Shown here one piece after another: positions 1 through 4,957 of a DNA stretch of 8,389 nucleotides; positions within the stretch are counted from its first letter, which is position 1, and each line of letters starts with the position of its first letter. The stretch comes from Nitratifractor sp. (GTDB lineage Bacteria > Campylobacterota > Campylobacteria > Campylobacterales > Sulfurovaceae): the NCBI GenBank assembly GCA_015490055.1, contig WFYP01000274.1, forward strand, positions 1-8,389. Reading direction: 5' to 3'. The notes under the pieces are model-generated. The model saw only the letters and a program-made list of their open reading frames with translations. It did no database searches and was not told the origin of the DNA. Both the position numbers and the translations under genes were made by a program.

Positions 1-129
1 CCAAATCAAAATCCATGCTGGTAAGGCAACAAGATAATGATCACTATCCCCAAAAATTATTATTACAATTATTATAGGTATTAATATAGGGCTTGCCATA
101 AAAATCATAATAAAAAAATCACCAATCAT
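1..129 (-). CDS. Partial small membrane protein, function unknown (5' end only)
   Basis: Reading leftward from an ATG at 129-127, 43 codons stay open to the window edge, so the gene continues outside. The start is well supported: an AAGGAG ribosome binding site (136-141, minus strand) sits 6 bases upstream. The visible N-terminus begins MIGDFFIMIFMASPILIPII and continues as a strongly hydrophobic Ile/Val/Phe stretch to about residue 26. A short polar turn (GDSDHY, about residues 27-32) follows, then a second hydrophobic stretch (LVALPAWILIW). This reads as a membrane segment, a loop and the start of a second membrane segment. I do not recognise the family. A probable promoter with an inverted repeat lies upstream (210-239). 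The neighbouring 900 bases have no gene, so its role cannot be read from context. Confidence 0.68.
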   Translation of the reverse strand, partial: MIGDFFIMIFMASPILIPIIIVIIIFGDSDHYLVALPAWILIW

Positions 130-209
130 TTTTATCTCCTTATAATAATATAAATTATAATTTTTTTAAATCTTTTTGATTTTTAGATATAACTAATTAT
201 TCAAGAAAT

Positions 210-239
210 ATTATAGCGTAAATAGCCCGATATTTACAA
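210..239 (-). promoter_or_regulatory. Candidate promoter with embedded inverted repeat (possible operator)
   Basis: On the minus strand, TTGTAA (239-234) and TATAAT (215-210) are separated by 18 bases, a credible sigma70-type pair for the membrane-protein gene starting at 129. The spacer holds a perfect 7-bp inverted repeat, GTAAATA (218-224) and TATTTAC (231-237), separated by 6 bases; one arm overlaps the -35 element. A repressor bound there would block polymerase, but that is inference. A second TATAAT on the same strand (159-154) is closer to the gene and could be the real -10. Confidence 0.38.
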
Positions 240-286
240 ATTTATTGAAAGAGGCAAATAATTTCATAACGCACCCCGCACTCCAA

Positions 287-588
287 GACTAAGAAAAACT
301 CATCTTTTCCCTCTCGTCCCCTCGTTACTCAGTTGCGAGACTGTGAGATAACTACCCTTATAAATCGCTTATATGGGTAGGCTCTTCTTAAAATATTATC
401 TTGGCGGTTATTGTAGTAATGATTGTTCCTCTCGTTACGCAGTTGCACTGCGTAATGCATACACTTGCATAGCAGATTATTATCGCTAGTTCTTAATTTA
501 TATAGGCTTTTCCCTTTCATTTTTTTTAGAAAAAAACGAAACAAAAAAATCGCACAAAAGATGAGATTTTTGGGAGATTTGCTTAGTC
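287..588. repeat. Inverted copies of a GACTAAG...CTCATCTTTT motif bounding a gene-free segment
   Basis: The motif GACTAAG-AAAAA-CTCATCTTTT at 287-308 recurs inverted at 557-588. The second copy has about 11 extra bases inside (AAAAGATGAG-A-TTTTT, then GGGAGATTTG, then CTTAGTC). A third related copy lies at 649-683 in the first orientation. The segment between the outer copies holds further hairpins (for example 435-455) and pyrimidine-rich CCCTCTCG/CCTCTCG stretches. I see no convincing gene between 240 and 1032: the open frames there on the minus strand run straight through the palindromes. This looks like accumulated or decayed non-autonomous elements. Confidence 0.5.
435..455. repeat. Short perfect hairpin, TTACGCAG family
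   Basis: TTACGCAG (435-442) and CTGCGTAA (448-455) form a perfect 8-bp stem with a 5-base loop (TTGCA). A second perfect copy with a different loop lies at 2660-2680. Degenerate relatives occur near 325-352, 733-752 and 936-955. No T-tract follows, so it is not a factor-independent terminator. Confidence 0.6.
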
Positions 589-688
589 TCCGCTAAAAAT
601 GCAAAACTCAGCATACGCTTCAAACAGTTGCATTTTCTTTACGCTACGACTAAACAAATCTCTTTTTCCGAAAATCTCAAATTGTGCA
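551..688. repeat. Long imperfect palindrome, about 138 bp (MITE-like)
   Basis: The left arm (551-587: CGCACAA, then TGAGATTTT, then GAGATTTGCTTAGT) is complementary to the right arm (649-688), allowing a short unpaired segment of about 6 bases. Pairing continues inward more loosely: AAAATGCAAAACT (near 597-608) faces AGTTGCATTTT (near 627-637). Nearly the whole element can therefore fold into one stem with a small apical loop. There is no coding capacity beyond an open frame produced by the palindrome. The right arm runs into the AAAATCTCAAATTG hairpin element at 671-713. Confidence 0.55.
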
Positions 689-713
689 GGAATAGCAAAT
701 AAATTTGCTGTAT
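671..713. repeat. AAAATCTCAAATTG hairpin element, copy A
   Basis: This is a conserved 14-15 base leader (AAAATCTCAAATTGT) followed by a perfect hairpin, AGCAAAT (694-700), AA, ATTTGCT (703-709). Two more copies exist, at 979-1019 and 2703-2744, with the hairpin always exactly 23 bases from the leader start. Confidence 0.6.
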
Positions 714-801
714 AGAAATGCTGTTTATGTTGCTTTCCCTTGTTATGCAGTTGCATAGCAAAAATTTCTTTAGAAAAAAATTGCATAAAATATGCCACCC
801 T

Positions 802-916
802 GTAGGGGCAGACCTGTGTGTCTGCCCATTAGTTTAAACAGCTTTAGTATTTGTTAATGGATTATTAAGCTTTTGGTTATTTAAATTGACGGGCAGACAC
901 ACAGGTCTGCCCCTAC
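802..916. repeat. REP-like doublet (BIME-type), GGGCAGAC family, copy 1
   Basis: The left unit is GTAG (802-805) followed by a perfect 8-bp stem GGGCAGAC/GTCTGCCC (806-813, 820-827) with a CTGTGT loop. The right unit is its inverted copy: stem 891-898 and 905-912, with CTAC (GTAG on the minus strand) at 913-916. A GTAG tetranucleotide at the foot of a hairpin, arranged as inverted pairs, is the known signature of REP sequences recognised by RAYT/TnpA-REP Y1 transposases. No such transposase gene lies in this window. Confidence 0.75.
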
Positions 917-978
917 GAGAATTGATTTTATCCACTTATGAAGCATAATTGCGTAATGCATACAAAACTTAATTTCTT

Positions 979-1019
979 AAAATCTCAAATTGTACAGGAA
1001 TAGCCAGTAAATTGGCTAT
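979..1019. repeat. AAAATCTCAAATTG hairpin element, copy B (covariant stem)
   Basis: This copy has the same leader and spacing as those at 671 and 2703, but its stem reads AGCCAGT (1002-1008), AA, ATTGGCT (1011-1017). Relative to the other copies, an A:T pair has become C:G through two matched changes and another A:T has become a G:T wobble, so the hairpin is kept while the sequence drifts. It lies just downstream of the antitoxin stop codon but lacks a T-tract. Confidence 0.58.
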
Positions 1020-1032
1020 AAAAAAGTATGGA

Positions 1033-1263
1033 TTATGCTACTTTTTCATACTTTCTTATATCGACCTCTACGCCATTTTTTACAATTTCTCTAGCTTTGT
1101 TAAGTAAATCTTTTGTTGTGGCTTTATCGATATATTTTTCTCCGCAGTTATCGCAAATTTGAGCAGGTACTTCTTTAAAAACGATAGTTGAGTTGCCTTT
1201 TTCTAAAGTTATAGTTGTTACACCTAATTTTGTTTCGCCGTGTTTACAAATTGTGCATTTCAT
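1033..1263 (-). CDS. YgiT/MqsA-type zinc-finger antitoxin-like protein
   Basis: This 76-residue protein has two CxxC pairs, C3-C6 (MKCTIC) and C37-C40 (ICDNCGEKY). That is the layout of the YgiT-type zinc-finger domain, which in MqsA forms the toxin-binding N-terminal half. A short helical tail rich in Lys/Glu follows (KDLLNKAREIV). Full MqsA is about 130 residues and ends in a DNA-binding HTH; this protein stops after the zinc finger, so it probably cannot bind DNA in the MqsA way. Its ATG lies inside the 3' end of the upstream toxin gene (20-base overlap, different frame), with AAGGA 6 bases upstream. The overlap argues for translational coupling. The predicted role, neutralising the DUF4258 partner by direct contact, is inferred from family and gene order. 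Confidence 0.85.
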   Translation of the reverse strand: MKCTICKHGETKLGVTTITLEKGNSTIVFKEVPAQICDNCGEKYIDKATTKDLLNKAREIVKNGVEVDIRKYEKVA

Positions 1264-1534
1264 TTTTTATCCTTGTTTTGTAATCTTTGCTCCATTTATC
1301 TTTGTTTGGATAATATGCAGTAATTACTATAATTTCATTATCATCAATATTTTTTGCAAAAACTACATGTAGTGGCTTATTGCAAATTTTGAGTGCTAAA
1401 AAAGATGGATAGGGTTTATCATCTGGGTACTCTTCTATAATTTCTCCATTTAGAATAGTATCCTCTACATCTTCTTCGTATATATCTCTTTCGAACATTC
1501 TTTTAACCGCATGCTCTCTGTATATAAAAGTCAA
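1244..1534 (-). CDS. DUF4258 family protein, probable toxin of a type II toxin-antitoxin pair
   Basis: The 96 residues match the DUF4258 pattern: an N-terminal HAVKRMFERDI helix (about 8-18), EEDVEDTILNGEIIEEYPDDKPYPS (about 20-44), a PLHVV strand with His56, and an IIVITAYYPNKDKW strand near the end. Proteins of this type are commonly encoded directly upstream of short YgiT zinc-finger proteins, as here. A ribonuclease-like activity is often suspected, but I cannot show it from sequence. The start is TTG at 1534: the conserved Y..HA..RM opening lies before the first ATG (codon 13), and AAAGG sits 7 bases upstream of the TTG. A poor start codon would keep toxin synthesis low. The toxin comes first in the operon, as in mqsRA and higBA rather than the usual antitoxin-first order. 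Confidence 0.82.
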   Translation of the reverse strand: MTFIYREHAVKRMFERDIYEEDVEDTILNGEIIEEYPDDKPYPSFLALKICNKPLHVVFAKNIDDNEIIVITAYYPNKDKWSKDYKTRIKNEMHNL

Positions 1535-1560
1535 AAAAATACCTTTAATTGATTTTTTTA

Positions 1561-1575
1561 TGTTATATTATAACA
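1561..1575 (-). promoter_or_regulatory. Candidate -10 box inside a perfect palindrome, toxin-antitoxin promoter/operator
   Basis: TGTTATA-T-TATAACA is a perfect 7-bp inverted repeat about 27 bases upstream of the toxin start. On the minus strand it contains TATAAT (1572-1567), which would put the transcript start near 1560 and leave a short leader of about 25 bases. No good -35 is visible. Placement across the -10 suits autorepression, but the antitoxin seems to lack a DNA-binding domain, so the binder is unknown. Confidence 0.45.
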
Positions 1576-1670
1576 AAAATTGTACTTATTACGAAAGTTG
1601 TATTGGTAAATATTTGTTGCATGTTTAAAATATCTTCTTTTTCTTTCGTTTTTACAGTTTTTGTAGCTTA

Positions 1671-1836
1671 AACCCGAATTATGTATTAGAGATTAACAAT
1701 CTTTAACAAATCATTTGGCTATGGGCATTTACAAAAATCCATCATTTAACCTAAGGGTTAAACTCAAGATTTTTGCAAATACCCATAACTAAAGCTTATG
1801 CTAAATATTTGTCAATTCTAATGTATAATTCGGGTT
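1671..1836. mobile_element. MITE-like element, 166 bp, almost fully palindromic
   Basis: Two 80-base arms (1671-1750 and 1757-1836) align without gaps as inverted copies. The best-kept parts are the ends (AACCCGAATTAT, two mismatches, ATTAGA) and an inner block (TATGGG-ATTT-CAAAAATC). At the apex, TTTAACC and GGTTAAA close a 4-base loop (TAAG). There is no open frame of note, so mobility would depend on a transposase elsewhere that recognises AACCCGAATTAT ends. I could not define a target-site duplication: the flanks are TTA on the left and a run of A on the right. I cannot name the parental insertion sequence. Confidence 0.7.
1824..1829 (+). promoter_or_regulatory. Possible outward -10 box at the MITE edge
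   Basis: TATAAT lies within the right terminal repeat of the MITE and faces the orphan gene at 1893. A transcript would start near 1836 with a leader of about 55 bases. No standard -35 is visible at the proper distance, so this is tentative. No other -10 is evident between the MITE and the gene. Confidence 0.3.
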
Positions 1837-1892
1837 AAAAAAAAGAGGGTAAATCGTAACTTTACTGTACTAAAAAACTAGGAGTGTTTTAT

Positions 1893-2348
1893 ATGGCTGG
1901 ATTGTATCATGAGTTTTTTATTGTGAATAGATTATTGCATAATGAAAATTACTATATCCCTACTATAGATAGAGGCGAAACGGTATCTTTAGAGGATGAT
2001 TTTATATTATATATTTATGATAGTGTAAAATGGGTTAAGAGTTATAATCCATCAAAAAAGGAGTTTTGTATGGGGTTGTGCCTTTATGGTGTTACGCAAA
2101 TTTATGGAGACTCTTTAATTAAATTTAAAAATATTATAAGGGTTTATAGAGATTTATTTGAGTATGCTCCGAGTAGAATAGTTTTAAGAGGACTTTATAA
2201 TTTTAATGAATCTAATGATGCTGATTTAGGTGGATATGAAGTGCTAATTTATGATAAAGATGAGCTTTTGAAAAAATTAGATATGCTTATTGATGTGTGT
2301 AAAAAAGCATTAGCCAATAACAATTATTTATTACATTATGGGATTTGA
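1893..2348 (+). CDS. Orphan protein of unknown function, 151 aa (possible immunity-type protein)
   Basis: The start is set at ATG 1893 because AGGAG (1880-1884) is 8 bases upstream; a GTG at 1884 would add three residues but overlaps that site. The protein begins MAGLYHEFFIVNRLLHNENY and ends LLHYGI. It has no signal peptide or membrane segment. It is acidic and rich in Tyr, Asp and Leu, with a likely alpha/beta content (FILYIYDSVKWV, YGVTQIY, YEVLIYDKDELLKKLDMLIDV). I recall small proteins with similar EFFIVNRLLHN...NPSKK...GI features being labelled coproporphyrinogen III oxidase in databases and sometimes found near polymorphic-toxin loci; it is far too short for that enzyme, and I could not verify the recollection. 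No toxin partner lies next to it. It stands alone between the MITE and a REP doublet. Confidence 0.72.
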   Translation: MAGLYHEFFIVNRLLHNENYYIPTIDRGETVSLEDDFILYIYDSVKWVKSYNPSKKEFCMGLCLYGVTQIYGDSLIKFKNIIRVYRDLFEYAPSRIVLRGLYNFNESNDADLGGYEVLIYDKDELLKKLDMLIDVCKKALANNNYLLHYGI

Positions 2349-2363
2349 TTCTACTTTTTTCTC

Positions 2364-2432
2364 GTAGGGTTGGTTTACCGACCAACAATTTAAAAAATAA
2401 TGCCTATTCTATGGTCGGTAAACTGACCCTAC
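2364..2432. repeat. REP-like doublet, GGTCGGT/ACCGACC family, copy 1
   Basis: The left unit is GTAG (2364-2367), stem GGTTGGT/ACCGACC (2368-2374, 2377-2383) with a TT loop and one G:T pair. The inverted right unit is GGTCGGT/ACTGACC (2413-2419, 2422-2428) followed by CTAC (2429-2432). The doublet begins 16 bases after the orphan gene's stop codon. The format is the same as the GGGCAGAC doublets, with an unrelated stem. A second, more degraded doublet is at 7402-7463. Confidence 0.7.
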
Positions 2433-2482
2433 ACTTTGGAACAAGGAAAAAATCATAGTAATCGCATAAAATATGCCACCCT

Positions 2483-2640
2483 GTAGGGGCAGACCTGTGT
2501 GTCTGCCCATTGGTTTAAATGGCTTTGGTATTTGTTAATGGATTGCAGCACTATTGTAAAGATATAGAATATGACTATAATGGTTTGGTTAAGCTCCTGA
2601 TTATTTAAATTGGCGGGCAGACACATAGCTCTGCCCCTAC
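2483..2640. repeat. REP-like doublet, GGGCAGAC family, copy 2
   Basis: The left unit is GTAG (2483-2486) with the perfect stem GGGCAGAC/GTCTGCCC (2487-2494, 2501-2508) and a CTGTGT loop, identical to copy 1. The inverted right unit (2615-2622, 2629-2636, then CTAC 2637-2640) has one stem mismatch and an altered loop. The left unit is thus better preserved than the right. Confidence 0.73.
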
Positions 2641-2659
2641 AAGAATTTATTTTATCCTA

Positions 2660-2680
2660 TTACGCAGTATAACTGCGTAA
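2660..2680. repeat. Short perfect hairpin, TTACGCAG family, second copy
   Basis: TTACGCAG (2660-2667) and CTGCGTAA (2673-2680) flank the loop TATAA. The stem is identical to 435-455 while the loop differs, which suggests the stem is the conserved part. It lies between the REP doublet and the AAAATCTCAAATTG element of composite copy 2. Confidence 0.6.
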
Positions 2681-2702
2681 TGTATATAAATTTTAATTTC
2701 TT

Positions 2703-2744
2703 AAAATCTCAAATTGTGCAAAAACAGCAAATGAATTTGCTGTA
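2703..2744. repeat. AAAATCTCAAATTG hairpin element, copy C
   Basis: This is the same leader as the copies at 671 and 979, with stem AGCAAAT (2726-2732), GA, ATTTGCT (2735-2741) at the same 23-base offset. On the minus strand it lies about 30 bases after the prlC stop codon, but no T-tract follows to make it an intrinsic terminator. Confidence 0.58.
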
Positions 2745-2775
2745 ACTTGTAACTTTTAATTCTTCACTCTTAATC
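2741..2775 (-). repeat. Degenerate 7-bp tandem repeat at the prlC stop codon (5 units)
   Basis: On the minus strand the sequence divides exactly into five heptamers: GATTAAG, AGTGAAG, AATTAAA, then AGTTACA twice. The prlC stop codon (2772-2770) lies inside the first unit. A very similar array follows the hslU stop codon (7331-7358). Confidence 0.55.
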
Positions 2776-4716
2776 TTTATCAATCCCATACAATTTAAGC
2801 AAAGCACTCGGCTGTGGCCTTCTGCCTAGCCACTCTTTGTATAGTTGGCTCATATCTTTTGTTGAGCCTTTTTCTAGGATGTTTTGTTTGTACTCTTTAG
2901 CTCTTGTTTTGTTGAATTCTCCATCTTTAAGGCACTCGAAGAAGGCGTCGGCACTGAATACTTCGGCCCATTTGTAGCTATAATACCCTGCGGCGTAGCC
3001 TCCGGCGAAGATGTGGGCGAAGCCGTGTTCGAAGCGTACATAATCTGGTACAGCTAGTAGGGCTGTTTTTTGGCGGATTTGGTTTATTAGGTTGTTTACC
3101 TCTATGCCTTGGTATAGTTTTTGGTGTAGTTGGAAATCGAATAGTGAGAACTCTACTTGTCTTAGGATAAATAGGGCTGCTTGGAAGTTTTTGCTGGCTT
3201 TAATTTTCTCTAGTAAATCTTGTGGTATTGGCTCTTTGCTTTGGTGGTGGTAGCCGAACTCTTTTAGTATGCTTGCCTCGTAGGCGAAGTTTTCTAAAAA
3301 TTGAGATGGGAACTCTACTGCATCCCAACTAACACCCTCGATTCCGCTAATATTACGCTCTGGAACTTTACTAAATAGGTGGTGGATTGCGTGCCCCATT
3401 TCGTGAAATAGTGTAACTACATCGTCGTGTCTTAGCAGGCTTGGCTGCTCTTTGCTAGCTGGTGAGAAGTTGGCTACTACGAATGCAGATGCTAGTTGCT
3501 CTTTGCCTTTTGCGTCTATGTAGTGGCTTTGCCAGTTGTGCATCCACGCTCCGCCTCTTTTGCTCTCGCGGGCTTCTAAATCGAAGTATATTCTTGCGAA
3601 TGTTTTGCCATTTTGTATTATGTCGTAAACTTTTACGCTCTCGTGCCAAGTTGGGGCGTTTGCTTGCAAAAACTCTACATCAAAAAGCTCGCCTACTAGC
3701 TTTAGCATTCCGCTTAATACGGCGTTTTGCTCGAAGTATGGTTTTGTTTGGCTGTCGTCGAAATCAAAAAGCTCTTTTTTTAGTTTTTGGCTGTAGTAGG
3801 CTGTATCGTATGGTGCTAAATCTTCTATGCTATCAAGCTTTTTGGCAAATGCTTTAAGTTGGGCTATCTCTTCTTTGGCTTGTGGAATTGATGAGTCTAG
3901 TAGTTCGTTTAAGAAATTTAGTACCTCCTCTTCGCTAGATGCATCTCTTGTTTGTAGGGCGTACTCGGCGTACGATTTGTAGCCTAATAGGTTTGCTTTT
4001 TTAAGTTTTAGCTCTAGTAGTTTATCTATTACCTCTTGGTTTTGTGGAGCTCTTGTATTGTAGGCTCTGTATAGTTTTTCGCGTATTTCTCGGTTTGGTC
4101 CGTATGTTAGGTATGCTATGTAGCTTGGCATTTGCAGTGTAAAGCGGTATTTTGTATTGCCCTCAATCTCTACTTTTGCTGGCTCTATTTCGCTTTGGGG
4201 CATACCCTCTACATCTTTTGGCTCTACTATTAGCTCGAATTCGTTTGTTGCATTTAGTAGGTTTTGGCTAAAGTTGTTAGATAATTGGCTAAGCTCTAGG
4301 TTTATGCTCTCTAACTCTTTTTTATCTTCTTCGTTTAATTCGGCACCTGATAGTTTGAAGTCTCTAAGCTCTAAATCTAGCACTCTTTGCTCTAGTTCGT
4401 CCTCTGGGATTAGGCTTTTGATTTTTTCATAAAGCTCTTGGTGCTGAGAGATGTAGCTAGAGAAGCTAGAGAGTAGGGGGATAGACTCTTCATAAGCTTT
4501 TTGTGTCTCTGGCGAATTGTTTACACTGTTTAAGTGCGAAAGTGGCGTAAAAAAACGGTCTAACTCTTCGTTTAAATCCTCTGTGATTTTAATGCTATCT
4601 TTATAAGATGTGGCATTTTTTGCAATATTATCTATGCTCTCTTTGTGTCTATTTAGTAGAGTCTCTAACTCTTTTGGAAAATTTTCTAAGTTATCTAGCT
4701 TAAAATCTATAAACAT
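2770..4716 (-). CDS. prlC: Oligopeptidase A, zinc metallopeptidase of family M3
   Basis: The 648 residues are close to the size of E. coli OpdA/PrlC (about 680). The zinc site is complete: HEMGH at 438-442 gives two His ligands and the general-base Glu439, and WDAVEFPSQFLENF supplies the third ligand, Glu468. The glycine/tyrosine loop GGYAAGYYSY (572-581), which positions substrate, and the following KWAEVFSADAF block are typical of M3A enzymes. The N-terminal 200 residues have the helical, charged character of the family's cap region. There is no signal peptide, so it acts in the cytoplasm, cleaving short peptides such as protease products and cleaved signal peptides. The start is ATG 4716 with AAAGG about 9 bases upstream. 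It is divergent from the rplI-hslVU-era operon. No key residue is missing. Confidence 0.95.
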   Translation of the reverse strand: MFIDFKLDNLENFPKELETLLNRHKESIDNIAKNATSYKDSIKITEDLNEELDRFFTPLSHLNSVNNSPETQKAYEESIPLLSSFSSYISQHQELYEKIKSLIPEDELEQRVLDLELRDFKLSGAELNEEDKKELESINLELSQLSNNFSQNLLNATNEFELIVEPKDVEGMPQSEIEPAKVEIEGNTKYRFTLQMPSYIAYLTYGPNREIREKLYRAYNTRAPQNQEVIDKLLELKLKKANLLGYKSYAEYALQTRDASSEEEVLNFLNELLDSSIPQAKEEIAQLKAFAKKLDSIEDLAPYDTAYYSQKLKKELFDFDDSQTKPYFEQNAVLSGMLKLVGELFDVEFLQANAPTWHESVKVYDIIQNGKTFARIYFDLEARESKRGGAWMHNWQSHYIDAKGKEQLASAFVVANFSPASKEQPSLLRHDDVVTLFHEMGHAIHHLFSKVPERNISGIEGVSWDAVEFPSQFLENFAYEASILKEFGYHHQSKEPIPQDLLEKIKASKNFQAALFILRQVEFSLFDFQLHQKLYQGIEVNNLINQIRQKTALLAVPDYVRFEHGFAHIFAGGYAAGYYSYKWAEVFSADAFFECLKDGEFNKTRAKEYKQNILEKGSTKDMSQLYKEWLGRRPQPSALLKLYGIDKD

Positions 4717-4746
4717 TACTAGCCTTTATTTGGTTTTTTGGGTAAA

Positions 4747-4752
4747 ATTATA
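4747..4752 (-). promoter_or_regulatory. Candidate -10 box for prlC
   Basis: TATAAT on the minus strand (4752-4747) would start transcription near 4740, about 24 bases before the prlC ATG. The position where a -35 should lie is occupied by the AGCNNAA heptamer array and shows no good match, which is common in Campylobacterota promoters. Confidence 0.42.
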
Positions 4753-4753
4753 T

Positions 4754-4816
4754 AGCTTAAAGCTGAAAGCTAATAGTAAAAAGCATAAAGCCAAAAGCTT
4801 AAAGCACAAAGCCAAC
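4754..4816 (+). repeat. Degenerate 7-bp tandem repeat, AGCNNAA type (9 units)
   Basis: Nine consecutive units fit a strict 7-base register from 4754: AGCTTAA, AGCTGAA, AGCTAAT, AGTAAAA, AGCATAA and so on, ending with AGCCAAC. Eight of nine begin AGC. The array starts directly upstream of the prlC -10 box. A mirror array of four units lies at 4958-4985. Short hairpins of the GGCTTCGCC type (4820-4832 and 4935-4947) sit inside the arrays, so the whole control region 4754-4985 is a loose inverted repeat. Confidence 0.65.
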
Positions 4817-4906
4817 AAGGTGGCTTCGCCATTCTTTCAAAATTTTGCCTGTTTGAAGTATGGATTTCCACTTTCGAGAAAATAGCACATTCAAGCTGTT
4901 TTGAGG

Positions 4907-4912
4907 TATAAT
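4907..4912 (+). promoter_or_regulatory. Promoter -10 box for the rplI-hslV-hslU-era operon
   Basis: TATAAT is preceded by TGTTTTGAGG, matching the T-rich, TTTTG-before-TATAAT layout of Campylobacterota housekeeping promoters, which often lack a clear -35. Transcription would begin near 4919 and leave a leader of about 88 bases holding the GCGGC-GAA-GCCGC hairpin and the inverted heptamer array. It is the only strong -10 in this strand of the spacer. Confidence 0.58.
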
Positions 4913-4934
4913 GCAGGCACATTTAATATGAAAC

Positions 4935-4947
4935 GCGGCGAAGCCGC
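4935..4947 (+). repeat. GCGGC-GAA-GCCGC hairpin in the rplI leader
   Basis: A perfect 5-bp GC stem with a GAA loop stands out in AT-rich DNA. A related inverted copy, GTGGC-TTC-GCCAT, lies at 4820-4832. No T-run follows, so it is not an obvious attenuator. It would lie in the rplI mRNA leader, about 60 bases before the start codon. Confidence 0.5.
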
Positions 4948-4957
4948 ATCACAGGCT

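Larger units (their letters stand above)
783..1019. repeat. Composite dispersed repeat, copy 1 (left flank of accessory segment)
   Basis: The segment from GCATAAAATATGCCACCCT onward is repeated in the same orientation at 2464-2744. The order of parts is the same in both copies: a shared leader, a GTAG-footed inverted REP pair, a TTTTATCC stretch, a degenerate TTACGCAG-type hairpin, TTAATTTCTT, and the AAAATCTCAAATTG hairpin element. Copy 1 is about 240 bases and copy 2 about 280; most of the difference is one internal insertion of about 43 bases in copy 2. The pair flanks the toxin-antitoxin module, the MITE and the orphan gene. Confidence 0.7.
2464..2744. repeat. Composite dispersed repeat, copy 2 (right flank of accessory segment)
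   Basis: This is a direct copy of 783-1019 with the same order of parts. It differs mainly by an insertion of about 43 bases after TTGTTAATGGATT (roughly 2546-2588). Here the TTACGCAG hairpin (2660-2680) is intact, whereas in copy 1 it is degenerate. The copy ends about 25 bases past the prlC stop codon. With the REP doublet at 2364-2432 it accounts for most of the gene-free stretch 2349-2769. Confidence 0.7.

Noticed and set aside
329..544. 71-codon open frame on the minus strand
   Set aside because: It reads through the TTACGCAG hairpin and other inverted repeats, has no convincing ribosome site or domain, and its composition reflects repeat sequence.
583..798. 71-codon open frame on the minus strand
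   Set aside because: It lies mostly inside the 551-688 palindrome and the 671-713 hairpin element; the frame is a by-product of the repeats.
1884..1892. GTG start for the orphan gene three codons upstream
   Set aside because: The GTG overlaps the AGGAG ribosome site; the ATG at 1893 has proper spacing.
783..2744. Possible CRISPR array from the dispersed repeats
   Set aside because: Repeats are few, irregularly spaced, of different types and palindromic with embedded loops. There are no regular spacers and no cas genes.
2703..2744. Intrinsic terminator for prlC at the AGCAAAT hairpin
   Set aside because: The stem is AT-rich and no T-tract follows on either strand; the same hairpin occurs away from gene ends (671-713).
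3462..3857. Long plus-strand frame opposite prlC
   Set aside because: It is antisense to an unmistakable M3 peptidase and is Leu/Arg/Cys-rich as expected of a shadow frame. The same applies to frames at 4157-4432, 4610-4885 and 3455-3649.
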